Assembly: GCA_028284385.1 (NCBI GenBank)
Contig: JANQRT010000053.1
Coordinates: 38,450 to 102,449, forward strand
DNA length: 64,000 bases
Reading direction: 5' to 3'
Source of the DNA: Opitutaceae bacterium
GTDB taxonomy: Bacteria; Verrucomicrobiota; Verrucomicrobiia; Opitutales; Opitutaceae
A model generated the notes under the pieces. That model ran no database searches, was not told the origin of the DNA, and saw nothing but the letters and a program-made list of their open reading frames with translations. Shown here piece by piece: positions 32,728 to 41,485 of this stretch. The stretch's first letter is position 1. The number at the start of each line of letters is the position of its first letter. The position numbers and the translations under genes were made by a program.

Positions 32728-34461
32728 ATGCCTCAATGCAATTGCGCGCTACTCGTTTTTATTTCCGCCTGCAGCCTTCTATCCGCTAGTGAAAGCAAGC
32801 TAAGTCCCGCCAACTGGCCAATCGAACGTCGGGAAGCGGCAGAGCAAAGGGAGCTTGACGCTCCTCGCCCCAAGGTCACGCGTTCCGTATACGGATCGAA
32901 GGCTCTTGTCTCAGCTACGGTTTCTCCGATTGCCGTCGAAGCTGGAATTCAAGCCCTTGGAAATGGTGGAACCGCTGCCGATGCAGCAGCCGTCATCGTG
33001 CTGACCCAGGTAGCGACTTCCGCAGGTTCGATTGTTTCCTATGCGGGGATTCTCGAATTGATCTACTACGATGCAGCCAAGGGAGAGACTCGAAACCTAA
33101 ACGCTCCTTGGAAAAACTACTTTGGCGAAACGGGCGCTGACAAAAAGCCTGCGCTCGAAAATGAGGCGGATTTCAGTGGACGAAGAACTCGAGTGCCAGG
33201 CTTCATGGCTGCGATCGAGGCTATGCATGAAGAGTATGGCGCGCTGGAATGGCGAGAGCTCTTTGAACCCGCTATCTGGTATACGGAAAATGGTGTTCCC
33301 GTCAGCAGAATGCTTGCGGGACTTTTTAAGAATCGAAGTGAAATGCTAAGTAGGTCGCCTGAGGGTCATGCGTTTCTTTATCAAGGAAAGAAAACGCTGC
33401 CCGAGAAAGGCGAGCGATTCTTCCAACCGCAAACGGCGAAAACCCTGCGAGCTATCGCGCATCAAGGTTCTCAATACATGTATCAGGGCGAATGGGCGAA
33501 GCGCTTCGTAGCGGCGGTCAACAAAGTTGGAGGAAAAGCTTCGCTGGACGATTTGAAATCGTATCAAGCCATTTGGCAGGACACCTTTAAGGGCGACTTT
33601 GCTGGCCATACGATTCACGTCTCGGGAGAACGATCCGAAGGAGGCTACCAGTTGCTGTTAGCCCTCAATCTCGCTAGCGCCATCGGCCTTTTGGATATGC
33701 CTCCTTATTGGGAATCGCCCGAGTCGTTTCATAAATTGAACCTGGCCTCGATTTGGTCGGAAATACCAGCCCAGTGGATGGCTAATCGCGCCGGGAAGTC
33801 AGGCATTTCACTCGACTTAAACGATCGAGCAAAACCTGAATACGCCGAACAGATCGTTTCATTATTCCAGTCCCATCTGTCACAAACCAAAGCTCCAAAC
33901 GAGTCGTCGAGCGAGCACACCGATGCGCTCGTCGTGGTGGATCAACGAGGAAACATTGCCGCCCTAACGCATTCCATTAACTCCGCTCCATGGGGACCGA
34001 CGGGGATAGTCGTAGACGGGATTCCCATTACCGGTCGAAGCTTCCCAGATCCCAGCCATCCCTCCGGCGAATACGTTCGCAACGGATTGTCGCCAGCAAT
34101 CGTGTTTAAGGAGGACAAACCCGTTTTCGCGCTTTCTTCTCTTGGAGGAGGCCAGCGACGAGAAACGTTTCGCATCCTGCTAGGCGTCATTGGAAAAGGA
34201 ATGGATATTTCCACAGTGATGGATGCTCCTCAATGGCTCGTTCCCAGCCGGCAGGGCAATTACATCGCGGTTAGCGAAGGTAGCTACTCGGAAGCGTTTC
34301 TCTCCGAAGTAGAAGATAGGGGATTGATCCCTGAAGTCTTTCCTCAAGACAAGGCTCGGCGTTTCAGTGGCGCTGCCTCCTTCGTGACCATCGATCCTGA
34401 AACCGGGCAGCTCGAATCGCGCGAAGACGAACGTTTCCACAATCTGGCCGATGGCCTTTGA
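32728..34461 (+). CDS. Gamma-glutamyltranspeptidase-like Ntn hydrolase, exported
   Basis: From ATG the product is 577 residues with a signal peptide (CALLVFISACSLLSASES). A TTG 36 bases upstream would add 12 residues before it. The large-subunit part starts VSATVSPIAVEAGIQALGNGGTAADAAA, as in GGT. The predicted autocleavage site is HTDALVVVDQRGN, where the Thr aligns with the catalytic Thr of the small subunit (T-T-H-x-S-V-V-D in E. coli). ITGRSFPDPSHPSG and ALSSLGGGQRRETF follow. The second residue after the nucleophile differs from the usual T-H. The natural substrate could be glutathione or another gamma-glutamyl compound. Confidence 0.8.
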   Translation: MPQCNCALLVFISACSLLSASESKLSPANWPIERREAAEQRELDAPRPKVTRSVYGSKALVSATVSPIAVEAGIQALGNGGTAADAAAVIVLTQVATSAGSIVSYAGILELIYYDAAKGETRNLNAPWKNYFGETGADKKPALENEADFSGRRTRVPGFMAAIEAMHEEYGALEWRELFEPAIWYTENGVPVSRMLAGLFKNRSEMLSRSPEGHAFLYQGKKTLPEKGERFFQPQTAKTLRAIAHQGSQYMYQGEWAKRFVAAVNKVGGKASLDDLKSYQAIWQDTFKGDFAGHTIHVSGERSEGGYQLLLALNLASAIGLLDMPPYWESPESFHKLNLASIWSEIPAQWMANRAGKSGISLDLNDRAKPEYAEQIVSLFQSHLSQTKAPNESSSEHTDALVVVDQRGNIAALTHSINSAPWGPTGIVVDGIPITGRSFPDPSHPSGEYVRNGLSPAIVFKEDKPVFALSSLGGGQRRETFRILLGVIGKGMDISTVMDAPQWLVPSRQGNYIAVSEGSYSEAFLSEVEDRGLIPEVFPQDKARRFSGAASFVTIDPETGQLESREDERFHNLADGL

Positions 34462-34518
34462 GAACGGGCAATTAATCTCGCCTCTACTGGTCGGTCAATA
34501 AAGGTGTGGAAGGCGATT

Positions 34519-35757
34519 ATGACACCAAACGACGAAAGCGATGCGGAACTTCTGATTCGATTCGCGCGAGAGAAAGACGAAAGGGCCTTTGCGACCTTGG
34601 TCGAGCGGCATCTCAAGCTTTCCTATTCGGTCTCTCAGCGTATTCTAAATAATGATACTCACTTGGCTGAGGATATTGCGCAACAAGTTTTCAATGACGT
34701 GGCCAGGAATGCCAAAAAGCTAAGCGGATGCCAATCGTTGGCATCTTGGATTTTCACCTCCACGCGCTTTGCCGCTTTGAAGGCTATCCGCAGCCAGCAG
34801 CGAAGGGATCGACGAGAAAAGACGGCCGCCAGCATAGAAGAGGCGAATAGACCCGCCACGTCGGCACTGCCATGGGAGGAACTTCGGCCGGTGATTGACG
34901 AAGCCATTAGCGAATTGAAGAAAGTCGATCGCGATGTCGTCCTGCTACGGTTTTTCGAAAACCTCGACTACCAGACGATCGGCTCAAGGCTTAGCCTTTC
35001 ATCCAACGCCGCCCGGATGCGTATAGATCGAGCTCTTGAAAAGCTTCAAGCGATTCTCGGTCGAAAAGGCATTACGTCGACCACTGGGGCTCTCAGCGCA
35101 GCTTTGGGCGGATACGCTCTGTCACCCGTACCGTCCGGATTGGCGGCGACCATTTCTCTGAATGCGATAAAATGTTCCGGGACTTCCATGTTTGGATCTG
35201 CATGGAGCGGTTTGATCACTCAAAAAATAGCGATCGCGATCATCGCCGTAGCGGGTTCGCTGCTTTATTATTGGCAGGGAAAAGGGGAGCAAAAGGCACT
35301 TCTTGAGGACGTCGCCGATAGCTACGGCTTAAATGAGTCGAGTGAACCAGAAGAAGTTTACATGGCATCGGGAAATCATCTCGATGATCTTAACCAAACG
35401 CTGAATGACATCAATAAAGCTTTCGCTGCCAGGCATTCCACAGGATTCGTTGGCAGGCGATATGATATTGGCGAATTGGATACGCTTCCTAGAGCAATAT
35501 CTAGGACGAAACCTGAATATCCAATATCCCAAGACGGAACGAAATGGGAAGGTGAGGCCTTGGTGGAATTAACGGTTGGGACAGATGGCTGGCCAATCGA
35601 TTTGCAAGTCATCAGCGCCACGCGTCCCGAATTCGCGAAAGCCGCTTTGGAAGCGGTCATTCATTGGGAATTCGAGCCTGGGAAAATCGACGAAAGGCCA
35701 GTGACATGCCTGGTCCACCTTCCCATCAGATTCAGAGCCCAAGACAGTTCTATCTAG
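34519..35757 (+). CDS. Sigma-70-type sigma factor fused via a membrane helix to a TonB-C domain
   Basis: The 412-residue product has sigma region 2 at about 12-92 (DERAFATLVERHLKLSYSVS, AEDIAQQVFNDVARNA, LASWIFTSTRFAALKAI) and region 4 at about 122-182 (EAISELKKVDRDVVLLRFFE, YQTIGSRLSLSSNAARMRID). A hydrophobic linker follows, with one membrane helix (LITQKIAIAIIAVAGSLLYY, 232-251). A charged stretch and a TonB-C domain at about 325-407 follow (KPEYPISQDGTKWEGEALVE, VGTDGWPIDLQVISATRP, IHWEFEPGKIDERPV). The topology would put the sigma part in the cytoplasm and the TonB-C part in the periplasm. The frame is continuous, so it is a true fusion. A GTG 15 bases upstream is an alternative start. 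A terminator lies 130 bases downstream. Confidence 0.85.
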   Translation: MTPNDESDAELLIRFAREKDERAFATLVERHLKLSYSVSQRILNNDTHLAEDIAQQVFNDVARNAKKLSGCQSLASWIFTSTRFAALKAIRSQQRRDRREKTAASIEEANRPATSALPWEELRPVIDEAISELKKVDRDVVLLRFFENLDYQTIGSRLSLSSNAARMRIDRALEKLQAILGRKGITSTTGALSAALGGYALSPVPSGLAATISLNAIKCSGTSMFGSAWSGLITQKIAIAIIAVAGSLLYYWQGKGEQKALLEDVADSYGLNESSEPEEVYMASGNHLDDLNQTLNDINKAFAARHSTGFVGRRYDIGELDTLPRAISRTKPEYPISQDGTKWEGEALVELTVGTDGWPIDLQVISATRPEFAKAALEAVIHWEFEPGKIDERPVTCLVHLPIRFRAQDSSI

Positions 35758-35885
35758 GAATACTCAAGACCTTCAAAACACTGATTTGTAAAAAGGAGAG
35801 AGCGAGATTTCCCAAATATCTTAAATTAGACATAATGCCCATTGTGCGAAATGCAGAGTGACGCATGGAGGGCAATCGCGATTCG

Positions 35886-35906
35886 AAGCCTAGCCCTAGG
35901 CTTTTT
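35886..35906 (+). terminator. Rho-independent terminator after the sigma-TonB fusion gene
   Basis: The perfect seven-base stem AAGCCTA/TAGGCTT with a four-base loop (GCCC) is followed by a T-run. A separate perfect 12-base palindrome, AGGCACGTGCCT, follows at 35910-35921. Confidence 0.7.
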
Positions 35907-36117
35907 GTAAGGCACGTGCCTAGTTCTTCGCTGGTGAGAGCCTCAGTCAGGTAACGATCCAAGGTTACAATGCAGAGAACAAAAGTAATTTATTATTCAA
36001 TACTGAATGTCATCATCTTTCTAGAAAGGTAATCGTCATGAAGTACAGTTTGGGGGATTCAAAACGGTGAATGAAAAATAAGAATTCCCGACATCAAGTA
36101 AGATAGATATCAATTTG
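35907..36117. other. Remainder of the 360-base intergenic region between 35758 and 36117
   Basis: Apart from the terminator just before it and the palindrome AGGCACGTGCCT at 35910-35921, no gene or repeat was recognised. Base composition shifts from the neighbourhood average to clearly AT-rich towards the 36118-36969 gene, consistent with an insertion boundary. Confidence 0.4.
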
Positions 36118-36969
36118 TTAATATTGGCTGTAGCCATTCATTAGTCTTTCAGCTAAATCACTATCTATTACCTCCAAATGCTTATGCAAATCAGGGACTA
36201 GCCTAGCAGGCAAAGTATTGTATATTTCCTTGAAGGTTTTTGATTCTTTACCAGCTTCTTTGGCATCAATCAGGCGAGCAATTAATTGAAGTATAAACTC
36301 CTCATCCCTTTCGCGGGTAGATTCAGTATGTTTTTCTTCGTCTAATCTCCGCGTATTTTTTACATCCAACTCGCGGAATTGCAATCTAGTCTCTCTTCGC
36401 AGCATTCCGATAGCTGACTTAATTTCACTTATCGAATCCATTACATATTTTTCAGCTGGGATTTCTGTGGATTCTAATTTTACTGTTTGGAACTCTCCAA
36501 AGCTTTTTAGAAAACTATGTTTGTTCGATCCCGAGAGAGCTGCTTTTAGCTTACTACGAAGAGCTTTCTTGAAATTGATTATCTTTCCAAATCGAAGATC
36601 TCGCGGATAAGGAATATGTTCAAGTGGTGATGTATCAAAACTGTAGTCAGTCTGGTCATCTTTGAGCACAATCGTTGGCTTGTCAAATGCCAGCCTCATC
36701 CCTAGTTCAAACATAACATTGGGATTTTTTCCACTTACATCACATACGACTACTTCATGACTATATAAATTTTGGACAATTCTCTTTTGAATAATTCCCA
36801 CCTCATCGTCTTCAGAAACAAGCTTTGTATCGAAATTTTCGTCATGTGCACAGGATTTTATTATTGATAGAACTTCTTCCCAGTGGGTTGCTGGATATCC
36901 ATCAATTGCGGAAATAGGCATGACTATACCGCAAGTTGGCTTCTTCTCCTCTTTTGCTTTTTCACTCAT
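36118..36969 (-). CDS. AT-rich hypothetical protein with a TIR/nucleoside-deoxyribosyltransferase-like N-terminal domain
   Basis: The 283-residue protein is soluble. Its N-terminal 145 residues show an alpha/beta pattern with CGIVMPISAIDGYPATHW, IVQNLYSHEVVVCDVSGKNP and NVMFELGMRLAFDKPTIVLK. This D-V-x-G-x-N-x-N-V-x-F-E-L-G signature is shared by TIR-like and nucleoside 2-deoxyribosyltransferase-like (SLOG/STIR-type) proteins often linked to nucleotide signalling or defence. The C-terminal half is helical, with a charged coiled-coil (residues about 180-240). The gene is visibly AT-richer than every neighbour and its codon use differs, which suggests horizontal acquisition. No partner gene stands next to it. 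The defence role is inference only. Confidence 0.65.
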   Translation of the reverse strand: MSEKAKEEKKPTCGIVMPISAIDGYPATHWEEVLSIIKSCAHDENFDTKLVSEDDEVGIIQKRIVQNLYSHEVVVCDVSGKNPNVMFELGMRLAFDKPTIVLKDDQTDYSFDTSPLEHIPYPRDLRFGKIINFKKALRSKLKAALSGSNKHSFLKSFGEFQTVKLESTEIPAEKYVMDSISEIKSAIGMLRRETRLQFRELDVKNTRRLDEEKHTESTRERDEEFILQLIARLIDAKEAGKESKTFKEIYNTLPARLVPDLHKHLEVIDSDLAERLMNGYSQY

Positions 36970-37184
36970 TACTCATGGCTTATGATCGGTCTCTTGTTTG
37001 CTGTTTTCTTGCACTCAAAATTCATCTAATTTTTCATAAGCTACAGCGCGATGTCAACGGGCATTCCCTACGTACTGAGCGAAATTGCTGCTTATCGCTA
37101 AGCTTGAACCTTCCCTGCTCTTTGAGCAAAGAATTCTAGTGACACGGAAAGGTGAAAGGGATCTTTCTTTCTACGAATGAAGCT

Positions 37185-40100
37185 TCACCCCTTCAGATTA
37201 AATAGCAACGCGCTCAGTTCCTTTGTCGAGTCGATCGACTCCTCTGATGTATTGGAAATGAAAAGACGTTCGGGGGCGATGCCTTTTTCCTCGATGAGGT
37301 AGCGTTTGGCTTCTTGGGAACGTTCGGATGAGAGCGCGTTAAGCCAGTCGTCTTTGATTTCGACATTCTGCAAAGCGGGAATCTGCTGGCCTAGCATGCC
37401 CAGCATTTCGGCCAGTCCAGGCAGACCGCCTTGGCCCAGTAAGGCTGCTGGCAGCGTTTCGGCAATCGAAGGCGAAGCGCCCTGCTGGACTCCTAAACTG
37501 CCCTCTGCCGACTGCCCACTGTCCACTTCTTCTCGCGACTGCTGACTGCCGACCTCTTCCTCTCTTTGACTTGCATTGCCAATGATGAAAGAAGCAATGG
37601 CTCCGATTAGATTTCGCTTGAGTTGATCGTCAGACGATTCTTCAGCTACGGCTGTATCAGTCAGTTGGGGACTGGGCTCTGGTTCTAAACTAGGCTCTTC
37701 GGTCGATTCCGGTTCTCCCAGAGCGTTGGCGAAGAAACTCATGAAGGCGGATTGGACGAGCTGTTTGTATTCAGTTTCTCCCACCGGCTGGCTGAGCAAC
37801 TGGATCGGATCGATGCCGGCCACCGAAGTATCGGTCAATCCCAGCTTTTCGTTCTGCAAGATCCAGGCGATTAGGTTTCGCTTGAGCACGTCGCGCTCCG
37901 GCTCAGCCGCGATGATGCTGGCCAGCTCCACGTTGAGACCGGGACGTTTTTGCAGAATAGTGGCCATGGCATCGAGTTTCTTGCGAGTGGCTTCATCGAG
38001 CTGGAATTGTCCCGCGGCAAAACCGATATTGTTCACGTCTTCCTGTCCACCGACCAATCCAGACAAAAGACTAAACGGCGACGTAGCTGCCTTGAGAATG
38101 ATATTTCCCAAGGCTTTCATGGCTACTTGGAAAATAACACTGCCCGCATTGACTCCGGGTCGGTCCAAGCGATCGCTTAACTTGAGGGTTGGCAGTGTGA
38201 TCTTGCCATCTGGATCCTTGAGCAAATTGATGGCAAAGCCGATAGGCAGCTTCATGGCATCGGGACTGTCGACTGCCTCGCCAAGAGTCAGCTGATCGAA
38301 TCCGGCATCGATCTGCCCTTCCAAGGCGCTGGTTTCAATATTGTAGGAAGATTCCAAGGACATCATGCCCATGGCCAGATTTCGTCCCAAGAACTTGCCC
38401 CAATACGGCGAGGTGGCCGTCATGTCGTAGCCCCGAATTGCCAGCGACAAGGTAGTCAATTTCTCCAGATCCAGCGAGTCCAGCGACCCCTTGAATTCAA
38501 ACTGAGCCGACCCATCGATCAAAGCCGTAACGTCAATAGCCGCCTTGGTGCCTGGCAAACTGGAAAGATTGCCCACCGAAGTGTTCAGAGCCTCAATATT
38601 GCTACGAAAAGGCGGCTCAACCGTCGTATCCAGAAAATCAAGCGTCCCCTCCGTCACCAAAACCTTCCCCACCGTAAACGGAAACATCTCCTCTAAATCT
38701 TCTTCTACCTCTGAAATTGATTCCCCGGAATCAGTTTCACCCTGCTTGTCCCGAGCTCCGTCGAGGGAAGCCTCGTCGAAGGGTTCATCCTCCAACTCAA
38801 TGCGCAACGCCTTCAGCCAATTCCCACCATCATCATCCAGCTTAAAGAACCCAGACGGCTTGACCAACTCAACCGTCGCCACCTGAACCGCATCCCCGTC
38901 ATAAACCGCCTCCGCTAGCTTAAGCGATTCTATGGCAGCCAGTGTCTCGCTACTATCTTTGTCTGCAATTTCAACACGAGCCACCGTTGCATTCGCCGTC
39001 GCTTTGATGGCTTCCTCGCGATACTGGACCTGAGCTTCGGCATTGGCTACGCCGTCCACTATATTCAAATACGCATACTCGTCCGCATAGCCCTGAGCGA
39101 AAGCTAGCTTGAGATCTTTTATCGCTACCTCGGCATCCACTTCCAGCTGAGCGATATTCACGTTGCTGCCAATTTCGATAACGCCCGATTCTCCAGCTAA
39201 AGCCAAGCTCGCCTCAATCCGAGCCTTCTGGTCTGGATTGAACGGCTCGATCTGCGAGCCACTTATATTAATATTCTCAATACGCGTGGTAATCGGCTGA
39301 GCCAACGCTTGGTCCACCAACTCAAAAACCCCCTCCGTCCAACTAAAAGCATCAACTACCAAAGAAACATCAGCGTCATCCTGCTTGTCCCGAGCCTCAT
39401 CGAAGGAAGCCTCGTCGAAGGATTTCACCGGCAACACCATCTCCCCATCCGCCCCTCGCGTGGCTTTCACATAGCCTGAAGCGATGGCCACCTCGCCTAC
39501 CCTGGCCTCCGTTTGCGGCCAACGCGCCTCAATCTGTTTGACCGCTATGGACGGAAAATCCGCTTCGAATGAATCGTCGTTGCGGGACAAGGCTTTCAAC
39601 CCATTCAGCGTAAATCCTCCTTCGGTAAGCTCCATCGCCATACCTTCCTCTTCAAGAACGGCTGTATAAGTACCCGAAAATCCGAGAGCCCCACTCAAAT
39701 CCAAGTCAAGGTAATCGATGGCGTAGGGCATCGACTTCGCAATATCGAGATTTTCGATACGGAAAGAGCCATTCGAAGCAACAGGAACGGCTGAGACGTC
39801 GCCGCGCCATTCAATAGTCGTTTCATCGCCGATATTCGCTAAGAAAGAATACGGACTGTCGTTATCCTCGCGACTGGTGTGGAGATTTTCCAGATTCACA
39901 TTGATCGGAGTGATGGTTTCCTTGAAGGGCAAGGCTCGGGTCTTGTCCTCGAAAGTGATGGTCATGTTGGCGATGAGCAACGAACCGAGCCAGAAATCGG
40001 CGGGCTCTTCCGACTCCTCGGTGTCAGGTTCGCCCTCCATGGTAGCCAGTTTCTGGATATTCAGATCGCCATTCGATTCGATCGAGAGATTGATTTCCGC

Positions 40101-40436
40101 TCCTTCCAAGGCGAAGGCTTTCACGTTGGTAGTTCCGAATACTGAACTGATTTGCGGATTGAGAAAGATTCGCTCCGCTTGGAAGAATGGCCGACCCAGA
40201 TCGTCCTCCACCATCAGGCCCTCCAGCGTGGTCGATAAGGTGAAGGGATTGAAGGAAGCCTTTTCCAGCTCGATGTTTCGCTCCAGGGTTTCGACGACAA
40301 TGGGAATCGCTTTCCTGGAAATGACCCAGGGCACCAAAAGCGAGCTGCCAATCAAGTAGAGAAGGTAGAGACAACCTACGACGATGATGATCTTCCGGAT
40401 TCTACCGGGTTTGGGAGGACTGGCTTCGTTGCTCAT
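37185..40436 (-). CDS. DUF748 (AsmA-like) inner-membrane-anchored protein
   Basis: The 1083-residue protein has one N-terminal membrane helix (IIIVVGCLYLLYLIGSSLLV, about 15-34) and then a very long beta-rich, Asp/Glu-rich extracytoplasmic part. NPFTLSTTLEGLMVEDDLG and LLIANMTITFEDKTRALPF are typical of DUF748, a member of the AsmA-like/Vps13-like bridge group that may move lipids between membranes. RPGLNVELASIIAAEPERDV is part of the C-terminal block. The coding sequence carries three in-frame repeat insertions (see the three repeat entries), which add Asp/Lys/Gln/Ser-rich segments without breaking the frame. It is monocistronic. Confidence 0.85.
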   Translation of the reverse strand: MSNEASPPKPGRIRKIIIVVGCLYLLYLIGSSLLVPWVISRKAIPIVVETLERNIELEKASFNPFTLSTTLEGLMVEDDLGRPFFQAERIFLNPQISSVFGTTNVKAFALEGAEINLSIESNGDLNIQKLATMEGEPDTEESEEPADFWLGSLLIANMTITFEDKTRALPFKETITPINVNLENLHTSREDNDSPYSFLANIGDETTIEWRGDVSAVPVASNGSFRIENLDIAKSMPYAIDYLDLDLSGALGFSGTYTAVLEEEGMAMELTEGGFTLNGLKALSRNDDSFEADFPSIAVKQIEARWPQTEARVGEVAIASGYVKATRGADGEMVLPVKSFDEASFDEARDKQDDADVSLVVDAFSWTEGVFELVDQALAQPITTRIENINISGSQIEPFNPDQKARIEASLALAGESGVIEIGSNVNIAQLEVDAEVAIKDLKLAFAQGYADEYAYLNIVDGVANAEAQVQYREEAIKATANATVARVEIADKDSSETLAAIESLKLAEAVYDGDAVQVATVELVKPSGFFKLDDDGGNWLKALRIELEDEPFDEASLDGARDKQGETDSGESISEVEEDLEEMFPFTVGKVLVTEGTLDFLDTTVEPPFRSNIEALNTSVGNLSSLPGTKAAIDVTALIDGSAQFEFKGSLDSLDLEKLTTLSLAIRGYDMTATSPYWGKFLGRNLAMGMMSLESSYNIETSALEGQIDAGFDQLTLGEAVDSPDAMKLPIGFAINLLKDPDGKITLPTLKLSDRLDRPGVNAGSVIFQVAMKALGNIILKAATSPFSLLSGLVGGQEDVNNIGFAAGQFQLDEATRKKLDAMATILQKRPGLNVELASIIAAEPERDVLKRNLIAWILQNEKLGLTDTSVAGIDPIQLLSQPVGETEYKQLVQSAFMSFFANALGEPESTEEPSLEPEPSPQLTDTAVAEESSDDQLKRNLIGAIASFIIGNASQREEEVGSQQSREEVDSGQSAEGSLGVQQGASPSIAETLPAALLGQGGLPGLAEMLGMLGQQIPALQNVEIKDDWLNALSSERSQEAKRYLIEEKGIAPERLFISNTSEESIDSTKELSALLFNLKG
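37484..37560 (-). repeat. In-frame low-complexity repeat inside the DUF748 gene
   Basis: On the minus strand the segment is built of related GGCAGTC, GTCAGCAGTC, GTGGACAGTG and GGGCAGTCGGCAG units. It encodes GSQQSREEVDSGQSAEGSLG plus a few residues. The unit pattern is that of CAG/GGCAGT-rich dispersed intergenic repeats, here carried inside an open frame with no stop. The two flanking stretches of the gene read as normal DUF748-type sequence. Confidence 0.6.
38741..38785 (-). repeat. In-frame palindromic repeat copy A inside the DUF748 gene
   Basis: This 45-base block, on the plus strand beginning CCTGCTTGTCCCGAG and ending TCGTCGAAGGGTT, is about 89% identical to the block at 39380-39424 (five differences). 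It encodes F-D-E-A-S-L-D-G-A-R-D-K-Q. Its flanks do not match those of copy B, so the similarity is limited to the block itself. Confidence 0.75.
39380..39424 (-). repeat. In-frame palindromic repeat copy B inside the DUF748 gene
   Basis: This is the partner of the block at 38741-38785. It encodes F-D-E-A-S-F-D-E-A-R-D-K-Q. The reading frame is the same as in copy A, which keeps the protein sequence almost identical. Confidence 0.75.
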
Positions 40437-40499
40437 GTTGCTTGTGGGAAAGGATGCCTTCCATCAAAGTTCCAAGCCGCGTCCTTGGCAAGATAGAGT

Positions 40500-40520
40500 C
40501 GGCATGTTCTAAACATGCCG
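40500..40520. repeat. Perfect hairpin, 9-base stem
   Basis: CGGCATGTT and AACATGCCG are separated by three bases. It is the first of three hairpins in about 190 bases between the divergent DUF748 and HAD genes. It lacks a T-run. Confidence 0.6.
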
Positions 40521-40591
40521 CTACCTGATAAAACCGCAGCGGGCCGTCTACGACGTTCCGACAATCGAAAATATTTCCTGAAAAATGGTAG

Positions 40592-40612
40592 GGATGACCG
40601 GCTCGGTCATCC
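40592..40612. repeat. Perfect hairpin, 9-base stem
   Basis: GGATGACCG and CGGTCATCC are separated by GCT. It is the second hairpin of the cluster. Neither strand shows a T-run directly after the stem. Confidence 0.6.
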
Positions 40613-40622
40613 GAGATTAAAA

Positions 40623-40691
40623 AAGGTGGCGTGAGGTGTCCTCGACTCGCGCTTTCAAGCTAAACGTGTCGAGGACGCCACGTTCCACCTT
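40623..40691. repeat. Long imperfect inverted repeat
   Basis: The arms AAGGTGG...GTCCTCGAC and GTCGAGGAC...CCACCTT match in the outer seven and inner nine bases, with a poorly matched eight-base middle. It is the third element of the cluster and ends about 85 bases before the HAD start. Such arms are typical of dispersed palindromic elements rather than terminators. Confidence 0.6.
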
Positions 40692-40775
40692 TGTTTTCCA
40701 AGACAATAGATTTTCCCCACTCCACGCTTGCTCCGCCAGCCAACTCTCTTCCTGATCCCTGCGATGAGAGGAAAA

Positions 40776-41432
40776 ATGCAAGCGGTTCTTTGGGACATGG
40801 ATGGACTCCTTTTGGATACGGAGCGCGTGGCTCTCGATTCATGGAAGACAGCAGTCGAGGAGTTGGGAGCTGAAGCGGACGAGGACGTTTTCCGCGGCAT
40901 CATCGGCATGAATCGAAAGAGCTGGGAAGCCAAGCTACGCCAGGATCTCGACGGAAAAATCGATGTGGACGCGCTCATCGAGATCGCCAATCGCGTCTAC
41001 TCGCAAAGGATCGAAGCGGGAGTCCCCATGAAGGAAGGAGCGAGGGACTGCCTGGATTTGCTGTACGGCAAGAAGATTCCTCAGGCCCTAGCCACTTCTA
41101 CCAATCGATCCTACACCAAGAAAAAACTCGGCAAACATGATCTAGAAGATCGATTCCAGGCCATTGTAACCGGCGATCAGGTCGAGCATGGCAAGCCGCA
41201 CCCCGAGATTTTCCAAACCGCCGCCCAGCGACTGGGCATCAGCGCCACGCAGAGCATCGTGTTCGAGGATTCCCCATTGGGCGTGCAAGGGGCTTCCGCC
41301 GCAGGAGCCTATGTCATCCTGGTTCAAGACATCGCCAAGCATGGCGAGGAAAGCCTGGCCAAGGTCGACCAGCAGTTCACTACCCTCTCCGACGCCCTCC
41401 CCTACCTGGATACGACTTTTCCGGACCCTTAG
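40776..41432 (+). CDS. HAD-superfamily hydrolase, beta-phosphoglucomutase/phosphatase-like
   Basis: The start at MQAVLWDMDGLLLDTE is chosen because GAGAGGA precedes it by three bases; frames from 40728 or 40764 would add unrelated residues. The HAD motifs are DMDGLLLDTE (nucleophile D), ATSTNRSYTKKKL (motif II), GKPHPEIF (motif III Lys) and VFEDSPLGVQGASAAG (motif IV). The cap is the helical type C1. The 218-residue length matches the sugar-phosphate phosphatase/mutase group. A gene for an iron alcohol dehydrogenase follows after 53 bases on the same strand. Confidence 0.9.
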   Translation: MQAVLWDMDGLLLDTERVALDSWKTAVEELGAEADEDVFRGIIGMNRKSWEAKLRQDLDGKIDVDALIEIANRVYSQRIEAGVPMKEGARDCLDLLYGKKIPQALATSTNRSYTKKKLGKHDLEDRFQAIVTGDQVEHGKPHPEIFQTAAQRLGISATQSIVFEDSPLGVQGASAAGAYVILVQDIAKHGEESLAKVDQQFTTLSDALPYLDTTFPDP

Positions 41433-41485
41433 CCGATCGACCCATTCAGCGTTGCCTTATTATTACAGGCGTATTTCAAGAGACG

